Positions 53,440 to 64,000 of a stretch of 64,000 bases of DNA are shown in pieces. Source of the DNA: Streptomyces uncialis (lineage in GTDB: Bacteria > Actinomycetota > Actinomycetes > Streptomycetales > Streptomycetaceae); the NCBI RefSeq assembly GCF_036250755.1, contig NZ_CP109583.1, positions 9,053,750 to 9,117,749 on the forward strand, given 5' to 3'. The position numbers and the translations under genes were made by a program. The notes below the pieces were generated by a model. The model ran no database searches, had not been told where the DNA came from, and was given only the letters and a program-made list of their open reading frames with translations. The first letter of the stretch is position 1. Each line of letters starts with the position of its first letter.

Positions 53440-54048
53440 TCACATCACCGTGCTGGCGCACCTGCTCAGCCTGTGCAACGGCTCGCCCGGCGCGACCAAC
53501 CCCGCAGGCCAGCGAGTTGTGTGAACCACCCAGCGGGCCTTGACCCCTCCGCACCCGGCCGGGGATGCGCCCGCGTTCTGCACGATGCCGGGCCGTATCG
53601 GATGTGCACCGGCCAGTGTGGGATGTGCGTCGAGGGCCTGGCGGAGGGCGGTGGCGTGGAGCTGGCGGAGGATGTCGTCGATGTCCTCGTGGTCCTCGGT
53701 GAGGACGTCGGCGGTGAAGCGGATGACGGTGCGGGCGATGCCCCCGGCTGCGTCCGGGCCCGCCTGTTCCCAGGTGCGCAGGGCGCTGAGGAAGACGCCT
53801 CCGAGGGCATCGAGGGCGAAGGAGTCCGCGCACGCCGCGTCCATGTCCGGGCCGGGCAGGGCGGTGACGGGGGCGACGATCCGGGTGGCGACGTCCACCA
53901 GGATCGCGGACATCCGCGGTTCGGCGGCGGCGAGGGCGGCGGCGACTTCGAGTGCGCCGGCCTGCACCGCGCGGAGGTGGTCGAAGGCGGCCGTCACCGC
54001 GTGAGGAGTCATCGGAGTGAGCGATTCGGCGACGGTGGTGTCAGGCAC
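53440..54048 (-). CDS. Conserved helical hypothetical protein
   Basis: A 202-residue protein starting at a GTG (54048) with AGGAG 7 bases upstream. The conserved part (residues 1-145) is helical: PHAVTAAFDHLRAVQAGALE, EPRMSAILVDVATRIVAPV, ACADSFALDALGGVFLSALR and TEDHEDIDDILRQLHATALR. The last 55 residues differ from the related fragment at 46.2 kb and may be newly acquired. No function is known. A rearranged relic of the same family lies at 46190-46507. Confidence 0.65.
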   Translation of the reverse strand: MPDTTVAESLTPMTPHAVTAAFDHLRAVQAGALEVAAALAAAEPRMSAILVDVATRIVAPVTALPGPDMDAACADSFALDALGGVFLSALRTWEQAGPDAAGGIARTVIRFTADVLTEDHEDIDDILRQLHATALRQALDAHPTLAGAHPIRPGIVQNAGASPAGCGGVKARWVVHTTRWPAGLVAPGEPLHRLSRCASTVM

Positions 54049-54296
54049 AGGGGTACTCCTGTCGTCGGGCTGCCGTGCTGATCACGACGGCTTCGGACAG
54101 CCTCGGGCGCAGGCCCTGTGGACAGCGGCCGGAGATTTCTCCCCCTTTTCCGAACCGGTGCGAACCGTCCGGTCAATGGTCTAGCCGTCACATACCGGAC
54201 CCCCCTTGACCAGTACCGTCCCTGGGGGCGACCGGCCCATGGCTCTGGTCCACCGAAACGACCGGCGTCCGACCGGCGGCCACCCGAGGAGCCGCT

Positions 54297-54960
54297 GGCC
54301 CTGCCAGTCCGATGGCGGTGAACTGGCCGGGACCGGGCCGCTCGCGACGGACACCGAGCCCGCCCCCACGTCCCTCTTCCGTAGGTTGCCCTACGACTTG
54401 CCTCGGCGTCATGGGCGGGACGAGGAAATCAGCAGGTCAGCGCCCTGGTCAAAGGGGTTCGGCTGCGCCGACTGCTTCTCTCAGAGACCCCCAGAGTAAT
54501 GAGGAGCCCAGCGAAGTCGACAGGAGCGGGGACGGAAAGGGGCGGGGAGAGGCCGGTACGGACGGCAGCAGGCTGAGAACGGACATACGCCAGCTTCCGC
54601 AGGTCGCCTTACGAGTCGCCTTACGAATCGCCTCGATGTCATGGGGAGGGCGGGGAAATCGGCAGGTCAGTGCCTTGGCCAAGAGGGTTCGGCTGCGCCG
54701 ACTACTTCTCTCAGGGACCCCCAGGAGCATTGAGGAGCCCGGTGAAGTCGACAGGAGCGGGGGTGGAAAGGGACGCGGGGAGAGGCCGGGACGGCCGGTA
54801 TCCAGGCTGAGAACGAACAGACAGCGCAGTGCGGCAAGCGATACGGAGGGAGCGGCCGACAAGGGAAGAGGCGAGCAGGGGAGGGAGGGAAGGGATGAGC
54901 GACGAGAGGAGCGGCCGACGGGACGGCGGCTTCCGTTCCCGGATGGAGGTGTGGATGCCC
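54297..54960. repeat. Long dispersed repeat, copies 2 and 3 (internal tandem duplication)
   Basis: This region is homologous to 46515-46925. The core GTTCGGCTGCGCCGACT occurs twice here (54457 and 54687 regions), each followed by CTTCTCTCAG, GACCCCCAG and GAGGAGCC, so the unit is partly duplicated in tandem. The 3' part ends with GGGAAGGGATGAGCGACGAG, as in copy 1. It covers a 1-kb stretch with no other recognisable gene. Confidence 0.75.
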
Positions 54961-55060
54961 TCGGGCCCGGGTACCGGGGCATCGGCACAGGACCCTGACT
55001 CCGCCTGCCTGGCGCTGCCGTGTGCTGCGCCCGGGGCCGGGTGCGCGCACGCTGGAAGGT

Positions 55061-55240
55061 ATGGAGAGCGCGCCGATCGTCGTGCACCGGCCGTCGCCGT
55101 CGGGCGGCCGGCGGGTGAGCGTGCACCGGAACGGCCGGGACGAGATCCTGGGCCTCGCGTTCTCCGACCATGACCTCGTGGTCTTCCTGGAAGCCGCGGG
55201 CATCACCGAATCAGGCCTGGTTCTCGATGACCCTGGCTAG
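55061..55240 (+). CDS. Small conserved hypothetical protein, possibly shortened
   Basis: A 59-residue protein with GGAAGG just upstream. It reads RVSVHRNGRDEILGLAFSDH and DLVVFLEAAGITESGLVLDD before a TAG. Immediately after the stop the sequence still encodes VEWRGADAHHWNAA, the usual ending of this small actinobacterial family, so the native protein was probably about 77 residues and is truncated by a point change or shift. The function is unknown. Confidence 0.55.
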   Translation: MESAPIVVHRPSPSGGRRVSVHRNGRDEILGLAFSDHDLVVFLEAAGITESGLVLDDPG

Positions 55241-55498
55241 GTGGAGTGGCGGGGCGCGGACGCGCACCACTGGAACGCCGCCTGACGACCGGCACCCGCA
55301 GGCTGGCGCCGCACCCGGTGGCGGCAGCGCCGCGCCCTGGCCGCCTTCCTGGACGGCTGGGGCCGGGCCGGGGAACCCGCCAAGGCCAGCTGATCTCTGC
55401 CGGTCACACTCCGCCGGTCGGCCGTCCTCGCGGCCGACCGGCCCCGGTCCCGGCGTCCTTCAGGATGCCGATTCCTCCGACTCGGAAGACTTACGGCC

Positions 55499-56040
55499 GT
55501 GGGCACGTCGCAGAAGGCCCCATGCCCGCTGTGGCGGACCCGCTGGACCGTCACCGACGACGGGCCGGACCACCCGTATCCGCCGGTCCTGATCGTGTTC
55601 AACTACATCGGTGTCCGGGAACCAGACCCTCCTCCCTCGACGCGATCGGCAACCCCCGCCTCGACGCCGTCCTCACCCGCCAACGCCAGCAGATGAAGGC
55701 CAACCAGGAGGCGTACCAGGCGCAGCTCCGGGATATCAGTGAACGCCACGCCGAGCGCGTGGCCCGCCGCCCGGTCTGCACCGGCTGCGGGGCCAAGCTC
55801 ACCGACGAACGGTGGAAGGCGGCCCGGGCGACGGGCCGGGGCACTCCGGAGGACACCCGCCCGCACCTGTGTGACACCTGTAGCCCCCAAGCCGCCGCCA
55901 CCGAAGGCCGAACGGCGGACGAACAGGAACACCGTGAGCCGGTGCGCCGTGGGGCAGAGCAGGAGAATCTCCAGAGTGAGGCCCGCCCTGCCTGTACCGG
56001 ATGCGGAACGAGGTTCAAGCTCATGTACGAGATGCCCACG
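55499..56040 (+). pseudogene. Zinc-ribbon-type hypothetical gene with frameshift and lost 3' end
   Basis: The N-terminal part (from 55499) reads WTVTDDGPDHPYPPVLIVFN then YIGVREP. After a shift near 55620 it continues as SLDAIGNPRLDAVLTRQRQQ, PVCTGCGAKLTDERWKAARA, HLCDTCSPQ and ACTGCGTRF. Three C-x-x-C pairs suggest zinc ribbons. Beyond 56040 the frame is antisense to the CHAT gene, so the true 3' end is missing. The role is unknown. Confidence 0.5.
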
Positions 56041-56042
56041 TT

Positions 56043-57104
56043 CTACTCCGGAGGCGGCGTTACCAGCTTTGTGGCGCTCGGGTCGACGTCCGCTGCACAG
56101 GCCAGGGTCGGCAGGTCGCGGTCGAGCAGGCCGTTCATTTCGATGGCCACACGGCTGAGCAGGTGGGCGGCTTGGATGGATTGGCCGTCAGCGACGGCGG
56201 CGTAGAACCGGGCGGCATAGGTGATGGCGTCGGCATCGCCGATGGTGTCGGACATGCCGATGGCGAACGGCACGGTGCCGACCAGCTTCCCGGTCTGGGC
56301 TGCGGAGTGGCAGGAGTTCAGCAGGACCAGCAGCGGCTTGTCGTCCACGGCGGCGATGGCCCGGGCGAAGGCGTCGGCGCTGACGATGGCACCTTCGTGG
56401 AAGCCGTCCTCACCCTTCTCGAAAGCGATCAGGTCCTGTGCGCTGTGGCCGGAGAAGTGCACGACGTGGGGACGGAACCGGGTCAGCGCGTCCAGGAAGA
56501 CGTCCGCTGTTGCAGCAGGGTGGACGTCCAGTTCGACAAGGTCGCGATGGGTGGCGCTCTGCACCGCAGCGCGGATCCTCTGTTGTTCCCGGCCGACTCG
56601 CAGGTCACCGGCGGAAGCAGCCGCCAGTAGCAGCACCCGCAGTTTCTCCGGCTTCGGGGCCCGCAATTCCCTCAGCACTGTGCGCACCTCGCCTTCCGCC
56701 GCCGACAGGCGGCTCTCGATCTTCTGCTGCTCAGCTGCGGCACGCCGCTCCGTCTTCTGCTGTTCACGCTGGCGAGCCTTCTCCGCGGCGGCCCGCTCAA
56801 CCTGTTCCGCCTTCGCCAGCTTGACCGACAGGTCAGCTGCCTCCTTGGAGAGCTTGCCGACCTTGGCGCTCCACGTGCTGGCGTTCTGGCCAGCTTTGTT
56901 GGCCTCGTTCTCGTATCGCTGGGCAGCACGCTGCTTGCTGTTGACGGTACCCTGACTACTCGCCTTGGCGGCTGCTGCTTCCTCCTTCGTGGCCTTCGCG
57001 CGCTTGTCGGCTTCCTTCTTGCGGAACTCGCCGACCTTCTTCTCCGCGTCAGCGCGAGCCTTGTTCCTTCTGTCCAGCTGGCTCCGGTAGTAACTGGCGT
57101 TCAT
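56043..57104 (-). CDS. Coiled-coil CHAT-domain (caspase-like) protein
   Basis: A 353-residue protein. Residues 10-145 form a long charged coiled coil (Lys/Glu/Ala/Arg-rich). Residues 150-345 form a CHAT peptidase domain with the catalytic pair His220 in HVVHFSGHS and Cys265 in LLNSCHSA; the strand KLRVLLLAAASAGDLRV precedes it. CHAT proteases are executioner or signalling proteases, and some act in phage defence or programmed death. GAAAGG precedes the ATG at 57104. It is divergent from a small gene and a HEPN-like gene with which it may work. Confidence 0.9.
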   Translation of the reverse strand: MNASYYRSQLDRRNKARADAEKKVGEFRKKEADKRAKATKEEAAAAKASSQGTVNSKQRAAQRYENEANKAGQNASTWSAKVGKLSKEAADLSVKLAKAEQVERAAAEKARQREQQKTERRAAAEQQKIESRLSAAEGEVRTVLRELRAPKPEKLRVLLLAAASAGDLRVGREQQRIRAAVQSATHRDLVELDVHPAATADVFLDALTRFRPHVVHFSGHSAQDLIAFEKGEDGFHEGAIVSADAFARAIAAVDDKPLLVLLNSCHSAAQTGKLVGTVPFAIGMSDTIGDADAITYAARFYAAVADGQSIQAAHLLSRVAIEMNGLLDRDLPTLACAADVDPSATKLVTPPPE

Positions 57105-57299
57105 GGGCGTGCCTTTCTGCGGTTCCCGTCTCGCCAGGCTATGGCCGCCCACTGACAACGCCCCTTGCCGCTTCCCACAGTGTTCCTGCAGGTGTGGCGG
57201 CAAGACGGGCAGCCCTGTGCGGGTCCGCTGATGATCGTGGCGGACGGCTCACGTTCCTTGCGCCGAAGGCCATCTGCGCGCTGGTAGATACTGGCCGAC

Positions 57300-57520
57300 A
57301 TGGCAGAAGGCTCCGATCCGCAGCAGGACGTCACTTACCGAGCGCCGGTCGGCTCCGTCGACCTCAAGGCGTTCGACGACGACGGCAACTCGTACGAGAT
57401 CCGTGCGTGCCATGACTGTCTGCCGTGGTACGCGGAGGTTGTGGTCGTGGCGGGGAAGTCCTCGTCAGGGAGTGGCATGCGGTGGGATGTCCGCAGTTCC
57501 AGGAGCTCATCCGGGACTGA
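57300..57520 (+). pseudogene. Small hypothetical gene with one-base frameshift
   Basis: It begins MAEGSDPQQDVTYRAPVGSV and DLKAFDDDGNSYEIRACHDC. After a GGGG run near 57450 the coherent frame continues one base off as EVLVREWHAVGCPQFQELIR and stops at 57520. The intact protein would be about 73 residues. The function is unknown. The lesion in a G run could be a sequencing artefact. Confidence 0.55.
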
Positions 57521-57558
57521 GACGGGAATTCATCGCCCAGGGTCGGGACACATCTCCT

Positions 57559-58703
57559 ATGGGTGATGATGTTGTGGTGAGTCTGGACCTAAGCAATTAC
57601 GAACTTCTCTGGCCTGCATCGCTGTTCATATCCGAGGGTGAGCGCGTGCTCCGGTCCACAGGCTCCTGGCAGGACCGGGCTATCTGGCTCCTGACGGAGG
57701 CCCTGGCCGGCACAACCGCAGTCGCCGACTTCGAGGATCTGCCCAACCACACCGCGCCGACAGCCGATCCCTGGGCGACCACCGCCACCGGCTGGGGCAC
57801 CAAACGGGCCGTGATGGACCAGCACGACTGGTTCACCGAACTCATCCGCCGGGCGCCCGAGCTCAGGCATGCGGCCGCGCCCCGGCCGTACTGGCCGCAG
57901 CGCCGCGGCAATGGACTCGCTCACGATGGCAGTACCGCGCGAGACACCCGAGGGGACATCGCGCGGCTCATCAGCGAGTTCGCCGACAACGGCTACCTGG
58001 CCGAAGTCTTCGGCGAGGAATGCATCGACGATCACAGCGAGCTGCCTGACCCCTCCGACGTGATCGACAGGCGACTTGGCATCCCTGATCTGTGGCCGCT
58101 GGCGCCGGAGGCGTGGGGCGAAGACACCTTCTACGGGCTGATCGAGGTGTTCCACGACCTGGTGAGCCGCCCCGTACGCGGCGTTTCCACTCCTACAGCG
58201 GCTGCGGATGGCACCACTCGGAGTTTCACAACGGCCCGGCACGCGTTCTGTACCGGTGGAAAGTCAACCAGCTGTTGCGCGAGGCAGGCATCGATTACGA
58301 ACTGGCCGCCGAGGGTGAGGACCTCGGGCGCCTGGTCGCCGTCACCGACGACGCCCGAAGCCAGCTGGTGCACCGCGCCCTCAACGACAGCCCACCCGGC
58401 ACCACCGCCGGAGTCCGCCATGCCATCGCCCTCTTCCGAGGGCGTGACACGTCAGCCGAGAGCAAGCGATCGGCCATCTTCAACCTCGCCCGCATCCTTG
58501 AGGAACGCCGTGCCCTGATCAAGCAGCACCTCGGGAAGGACGAAGGCGCGCTGTTCGAGATCGCCAACCGCTTCGACCTGCGCCACCGCCGGGCCGACCA
58601 GCGCGGCGAGTACGACGAAGCATTCCTCGACTGGATCTTCTGGTGGTACCTCGCCACGGTAGAGCTGACCAACCGGCTGATCGCGTCGCGGCGCCTCGCC
58701 TGA
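57559..58703 (+). pseudogene. Frameshifted HEPN-like/abortive-infection-like gene
   Basis: Two frames join near 58176. The first (from the ATG at 57559) reads YELLWPASLFISEGERVLRS, DFEDLPNHTA and FYGLIEVFHDLVSRPV. The second continues RRFHSYSGCGWHHSEFHNGP, KVNQLLREAGIDYELAAEGE, AIFNLARILEERRALIKQHL, FEIANRFDLRHRRADQRGEY and FLDWIFWWYLATVELTNRLI. The complete protein would be about 380 residues. The C-terminal helical part resembles HEPN-type proteins linked to abortive infection (inference). It is divergent from the CHAT gene. Confidence 0.6.
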
Positions 58704-58936
58704 GCCGTGGCGCCGAACGTGCCTCCCGATCGGGTGACCGTCTCAGTAGTCGTCCCGATCGGAGGGCGCATCGTGCTCCTCGATGGTCGTAGGTGCAGGT
58801 ACCGCAGTTGTACAGCGTCGTGTCGCACTCGTCGTGGTGATCCCACACCGGTCGGCGCTTCGGACGCCGCCGACTGCACGGAGCCGGCTTTCGCAGACCG
58901 GACCGAGGCGACCTGGGTGGCGGCCGCCGGTACCGC

Positions 58937-61612
<2,676 letters not shown>

Positions 61613-61656
61613 TCCAGAGCCCTTTCCTTCTCGCTTCGGTGTGCGTTTTTGGGATG

Positions 61657-62211
61657 TCAGCGCGGATTGAAAGCGGGCACCGACACGGTGCCGTCCTCAC
61701 CGGCGACGGCGTGCTTGGCGAGCTGCGCCACGACCTGGTCCGGGGAGACGCCGGCCCGGGCGGCAAGGGCCTGGATCCGCCGGCCCGCGGGCGCGGTGAG
61801 CCGCACCTCGGCCCGCAGTTCGTCCCTCTCGTCCCGCCGCCGCGCCTGGTGCGCGGCCTGCCGCTCCAGGAACCCCGCGCGCCAGGTCTCCCGCTCGCGC
61901 GCCCAGGCGGCGCCCTCGGCGCCCTTCTCCGGCTCGTAGACCGTCCAGCCGGACGACTCCATCAGGGCCTGAACCCGGTGCCACTCGACATGCTTGGCGG
62001 CCCACCGCTCGGCCAGCTCCTCCGGATCCCAGGCGAACGGCTCCTGCTCCAGGTCCCGGGGCGGAGACCGCAGCGCCGCCTGACGCTCGGCCTCCGTCTC
62101 GCGCTCCCGGACAGCGGCCTCAGCGACCGCCTCGTCCACCCCTCGGGCGGTCAGACCCGCACCGTTGCGCCGGACCGAGTCACGGGCCACATCCTCAGAA
62201 GTCCAGATCAC
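61657..62211 (-). CDS. Coiled-coil protein with possible ribbon-helix-helix end
   Basis: A 184-residue charged protein with a long Glu/Arg/Ala helix region (RERETEAERQAALRSPPRDL, ARRRDERDELRAEVRL). It ends in RRIQALAARAGVSPDQVVAQ, which resembles the helical part of small DNA-binding or partition proteins. It overlaps the upstream gene by 4 bases and precedes the helicase by 44 bases. An operon with the helicase is likely. The function is unknown. Confidence 0.65.
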   Translation of the reverse strand: MIWTSEDVARDSVRRNGAGLTARGVDEAVAEAAVRERETEAERQAALRSPPRDLEQEPFAWDPEELAERWAAKHVEWHRVQALMESSGWTVYEPEKGAEGAAWARERETWRAGFLERQAAHQARRRDERDELRAEVRLTAPAGRRIQALAARAGVSPDQVVAQLAKHAVAGEDGTVSVPAFNPR

Positions 62212-63530
62212 CGCTGCTCCCCCTCTTCCGCTTCGTTCTTCAGGGCCAGGCCGTGGTTCTCCAGGTGGTTCAGGAGGAGCCGGGTGAGGTCGCGGGCGGG
62301 GTCGCTGATGTGGAGCCGGCCGTCCTCGGGGTCGAGCCGGCCGGGGAGGACGATGGTGCGGGTGAAGAAGTCGCAGAGCGCCCCGACTGTTTCCGGTGGG
62401 ATGGTCACCGGGCCTTCCAGGTCGCTGTGTGTGAGGGCGGCGTTCATGACCGTGCCCAGGTGCCGCTGCCGGGCCAGTTCGTCCGCATCCTGCTCGTGCA
62501 CCCGGCCCCCGGTCTCCGGGATCTCCTCGGACACCTCCACGACGCGGTACAGGCCCTTGGTGCCGTACAGGCCGGGGTCCCGCTCGTTGACCCTGCGGAC
62601 GATGGCCACGGCCTCCTCGACCGACCGCACCACGGTGTGATTCGTCGTGGTCACGGCCCCGGGGTGGTTGTCGCCGGTGCGCTGCGCGACGACCCGGTAG
62701 CGGAACAGCTCCGGCTCGCCGGGGCCGTTCTGACGCCTGCGCTCCTCGTCCCGCCAGCGCTGCACCCCGGAGTCCTGTTCAGGGGTGTACTGGTCCATGT
62801 CCTGCTGGTCCATCAGCTGCCAGATCCGCCGGAGCTCGATCCTGCGGACGGCCGCCAGCCAGTCCGCGGCACTCCTCACGTCAGGGTGCTGCTCCAGCTC
62901 TCCCGCTGCGGTGAGCAGTTCGTGGACCTGGCCGCGCGTCAACCCGGTGACCTCACCCCAGATCCCCTCCCGCGCCGACAGCCGCTGCTCAAAGCTCAGC
63001 CGCTCCACAGTCGGCCCGGGGGCACCTTCCGCGGCCTCCTGGCCCTCCAGTTGCTCCTGCCACCGCAGGAAGTCCGCTCCCTGCTCCTCGGCCGCCTGGT
63101 AGTCCGGGCCGTACCTGTCCTCGCCATACGCGGACAAAGCCGCAGCTTCCCCGACCTCGGCGTGCTCCCACCGCTCTTCGGACGAGGAGAGCTGCCAGCG
63201 CCTGCCCTCCATCAGCGCCGGCAACAGGGCGCTCAGGGCGCGAGGCGCGGCGATGGAGGACACAGGGAGCGTGAACGTGCTCTCCACACAGTGCTCCACC
63301 ACACTGCACGTCCAGCCTTGGTCCGCTGACGTCCACGTCAGAGTGAGCCCCGAGGGCCATTCCTCCGCATTGAGCCTGGGCGAGCCCACTGCCCAGTGCC
63401 AGGACGCGGTGCAGGACTCACGGTGAGCCTCGTCCCGAATCACCGAATGGGAGGCCCCGGCGAACCCTGCTCGAGCGAACTCCCGCTCCACTGCCTGCGC
63501 ATATCGCTTCCACGTAAGGAAAGCACTCAT
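62208..63530 (-). CDS. Subtelomeric hypothetical protein
   Basis: A 440-residue protein with no family I can name. It has a hydrophilic mix of helices and strands (SFEQRLSAREGIWGEVTGLT, LEQHPDVRSAADWLAAVRRI, AVAIVRRVNERDPGLYGTKG). The ATG at 63530 has GGAAGG about 8 bases upstream. It is the first gene inside the telomere-like palindromes and forms an operon with the coiled-coil protein and the helicase, suggesting a shared role in the biology of the chromosome end. Confidence 0.65.
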   Translation of the reverse strand: MSAFLTWKRYAQAVEREFARAGFAGASHSVIRDEAHRESCTASWHWAVGSPRLNAEEWPSGLTLTWTSADQGWTCSVVEHCVESTFTLPVSSIAAPRALSALLPALMEGRRWQLSSSEERWEHAEVGEAAALSAYGEDRYGPDYQAAEEQGADFLRWQEQLEGQEAAEGAPGPTVERLSFEQRLSAREGIWGEVTGLTRGQVHELLTAAGELEQHPDVRSAADWLAAVRRIELRRIWQLMDQQDMDQYTPEQDSGVQRWRDEERRRQNGPGEPELFRYRVVAQRTGDNHPGAVTTTNHTVVRSVEEAVAIVRRVNERDPGLYGTKGLYRVVEVSEEIPETGGRVHEQDADELARQRHLGTVMNAALTHSDLEGPVTIPPETVGALCDFFTRTIVLPGRLDPEDGRLHISDPARDLTRLLLNHLENHGLALKNEAEEGEQR

Positions 63531-64000
63531 CCGCCAATCCTTCCCCACCGATAAGGCCACCTCTTCACACTCTGGGGGTATGCCTTGTTTTCCCTAACTC
63601 TACATGCTGCCTACTCTACCAACCCCTGATATCCTGAAGCCCAACCCGATCGAGTCCCCGCCCCCTACTGCTGCTCCCCGCGAAGCGGGCCCAGGTCCCG
63701 GAGCGCAGTGGAGGGACCCTCACCCCCCGTCAGGTCCCGGAAGGAGCGCAGCGACCCGGGACCACCCCCATCCGGTCACCCCTAAACCCAATCCGCACAA
63801 GCCGATCCACGCGCGCAGCGCGCTGACCGGCCGTCAGCACGGCGCGAGCGCAGCGAGGGCCCGCCCCACCCCCAAGGGCCGCGCAGTGGCCCGCCCCCGC
63901 TCCAGGGCCCCGAGAGCGCAGCGAAGGGGCCGTCCGGGCTCCGCCCGGACAAGGGGTGCGCAGCACCCCGCCCCCCTTGCGCATCGCGCAGCGATGCGGT
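63531..64000. other. Telomere-like palindromic end region
   Basis: Non-coding, with many inverted repeats: CCCGC-GAA-GCGGG (63677), CGCGC-GCA-GCGCG (63810), CTGAC/GTCAG (63823), a GGGCCGC-GCA-GTGGCCC near-palindrome (63876), GTCCGGGC/GCCCGGAC (63932), GGGGTGC-GCA-GCACCCC (63953) and GCATCGC-GCA-GCGATGC (63981). GCA/GAA loops closed by G:A pairs are typical of Streptomyces telomeres. The last bases, read inward from the end as ACCGCATCGC, resemble the junction after palindrome I, so the physical end may be very near. Confidence 0.8.

Overview
The window looks like the terminal part of a linear Streptomyces replicon (chromosome arm or large linear plasmid). Its GC content is high throughout, and it carries SARP, stressosome-like, terpene and P450 genes. 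The last ~320 bases hold a dense series of palindromes, several with a GCA trinucleotide loop, as in Streptomyces telomeres. A large SF2 helicase of the kind found beside those telomeres sits just inside. No rRNA, tRNA or CRISPR array was recognised.

Layout: (1) 0-6.9 kb: an ArsR/SRPBCC pair, a broken MFS gene, a hydrolase, a phosphotransferase, a PP2C pseudogene carrying a hexamer repeat, and a DEAD-box RNA helicase with a thioredoxin-like neighbour. (2) 7.3-12.8 kb: a minus-strand stress-signalling run: RsbR, RsbS and RsbT types, an ATPase-phosphatase fusion, an RsbU-type phosphatase, an ATPase and a STAS protein. (3) 13.4-19.9 kb: a decayed, mobile-element-rich stretch. It holds a secreted ricin-like repeat protein, an amoeba-type profilin, a lectin fragment, a recombinase fragment, an IS110 element inserted in a RelE-like toxin gene, and two more transposase remnants. 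(4) 19.97-41.05 kb: an intact phosphonate biosynthetic cluster of 19 genes. (5) 41.1-50 kb: accessory genes, decayed duplicated fragments and a TetR/transporter pair. (6) 50.6-53.3 kb: a terpene synthase-P450 pair. (7) 53.4-58.7 kb: repeats, broken small genes, a CHAT-domain caspase-like protein and a divergent frameshifted gene. (8) 58.9-64 kb: the subtelomeric helicase, two unknown genes and the telomere-like palindromes.

The phosphonate cluster is the main find. PEP mutase (PepM) and phosphonopyruvate decarboxylase make phosphonoacetaldehyde, and an aldehyde dehydrogenase can oxidise it to phosphonoacetate. A TauD dioxygenase, an FMN hydroxy-acid oxidase and a PLP enzyme could hydroxylate, oxidise and aminate it. 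Three FemAB/GNAT-fold proteins suggest aminoacyl or peptidyl transfer. An anthraniloyl-CoA-monooxygenase-like flavoprotein, a P450, a methyltransferase, a truncated globin, nucleotide-handling proteins (NDK-like, nucleotidyltransferase-like, HIT), an MFS exporter and a SARP regulator complete it. I do not recognise this combination as a described phosphonate pathway. PepM carries EDN where the family signature is EDK. All product-level statements are inference.

Many genes outside the phosphonate cluster are truncated or frameshifted, while every gene inside it is open, which suggests selection on a recently acquired or maintained island.
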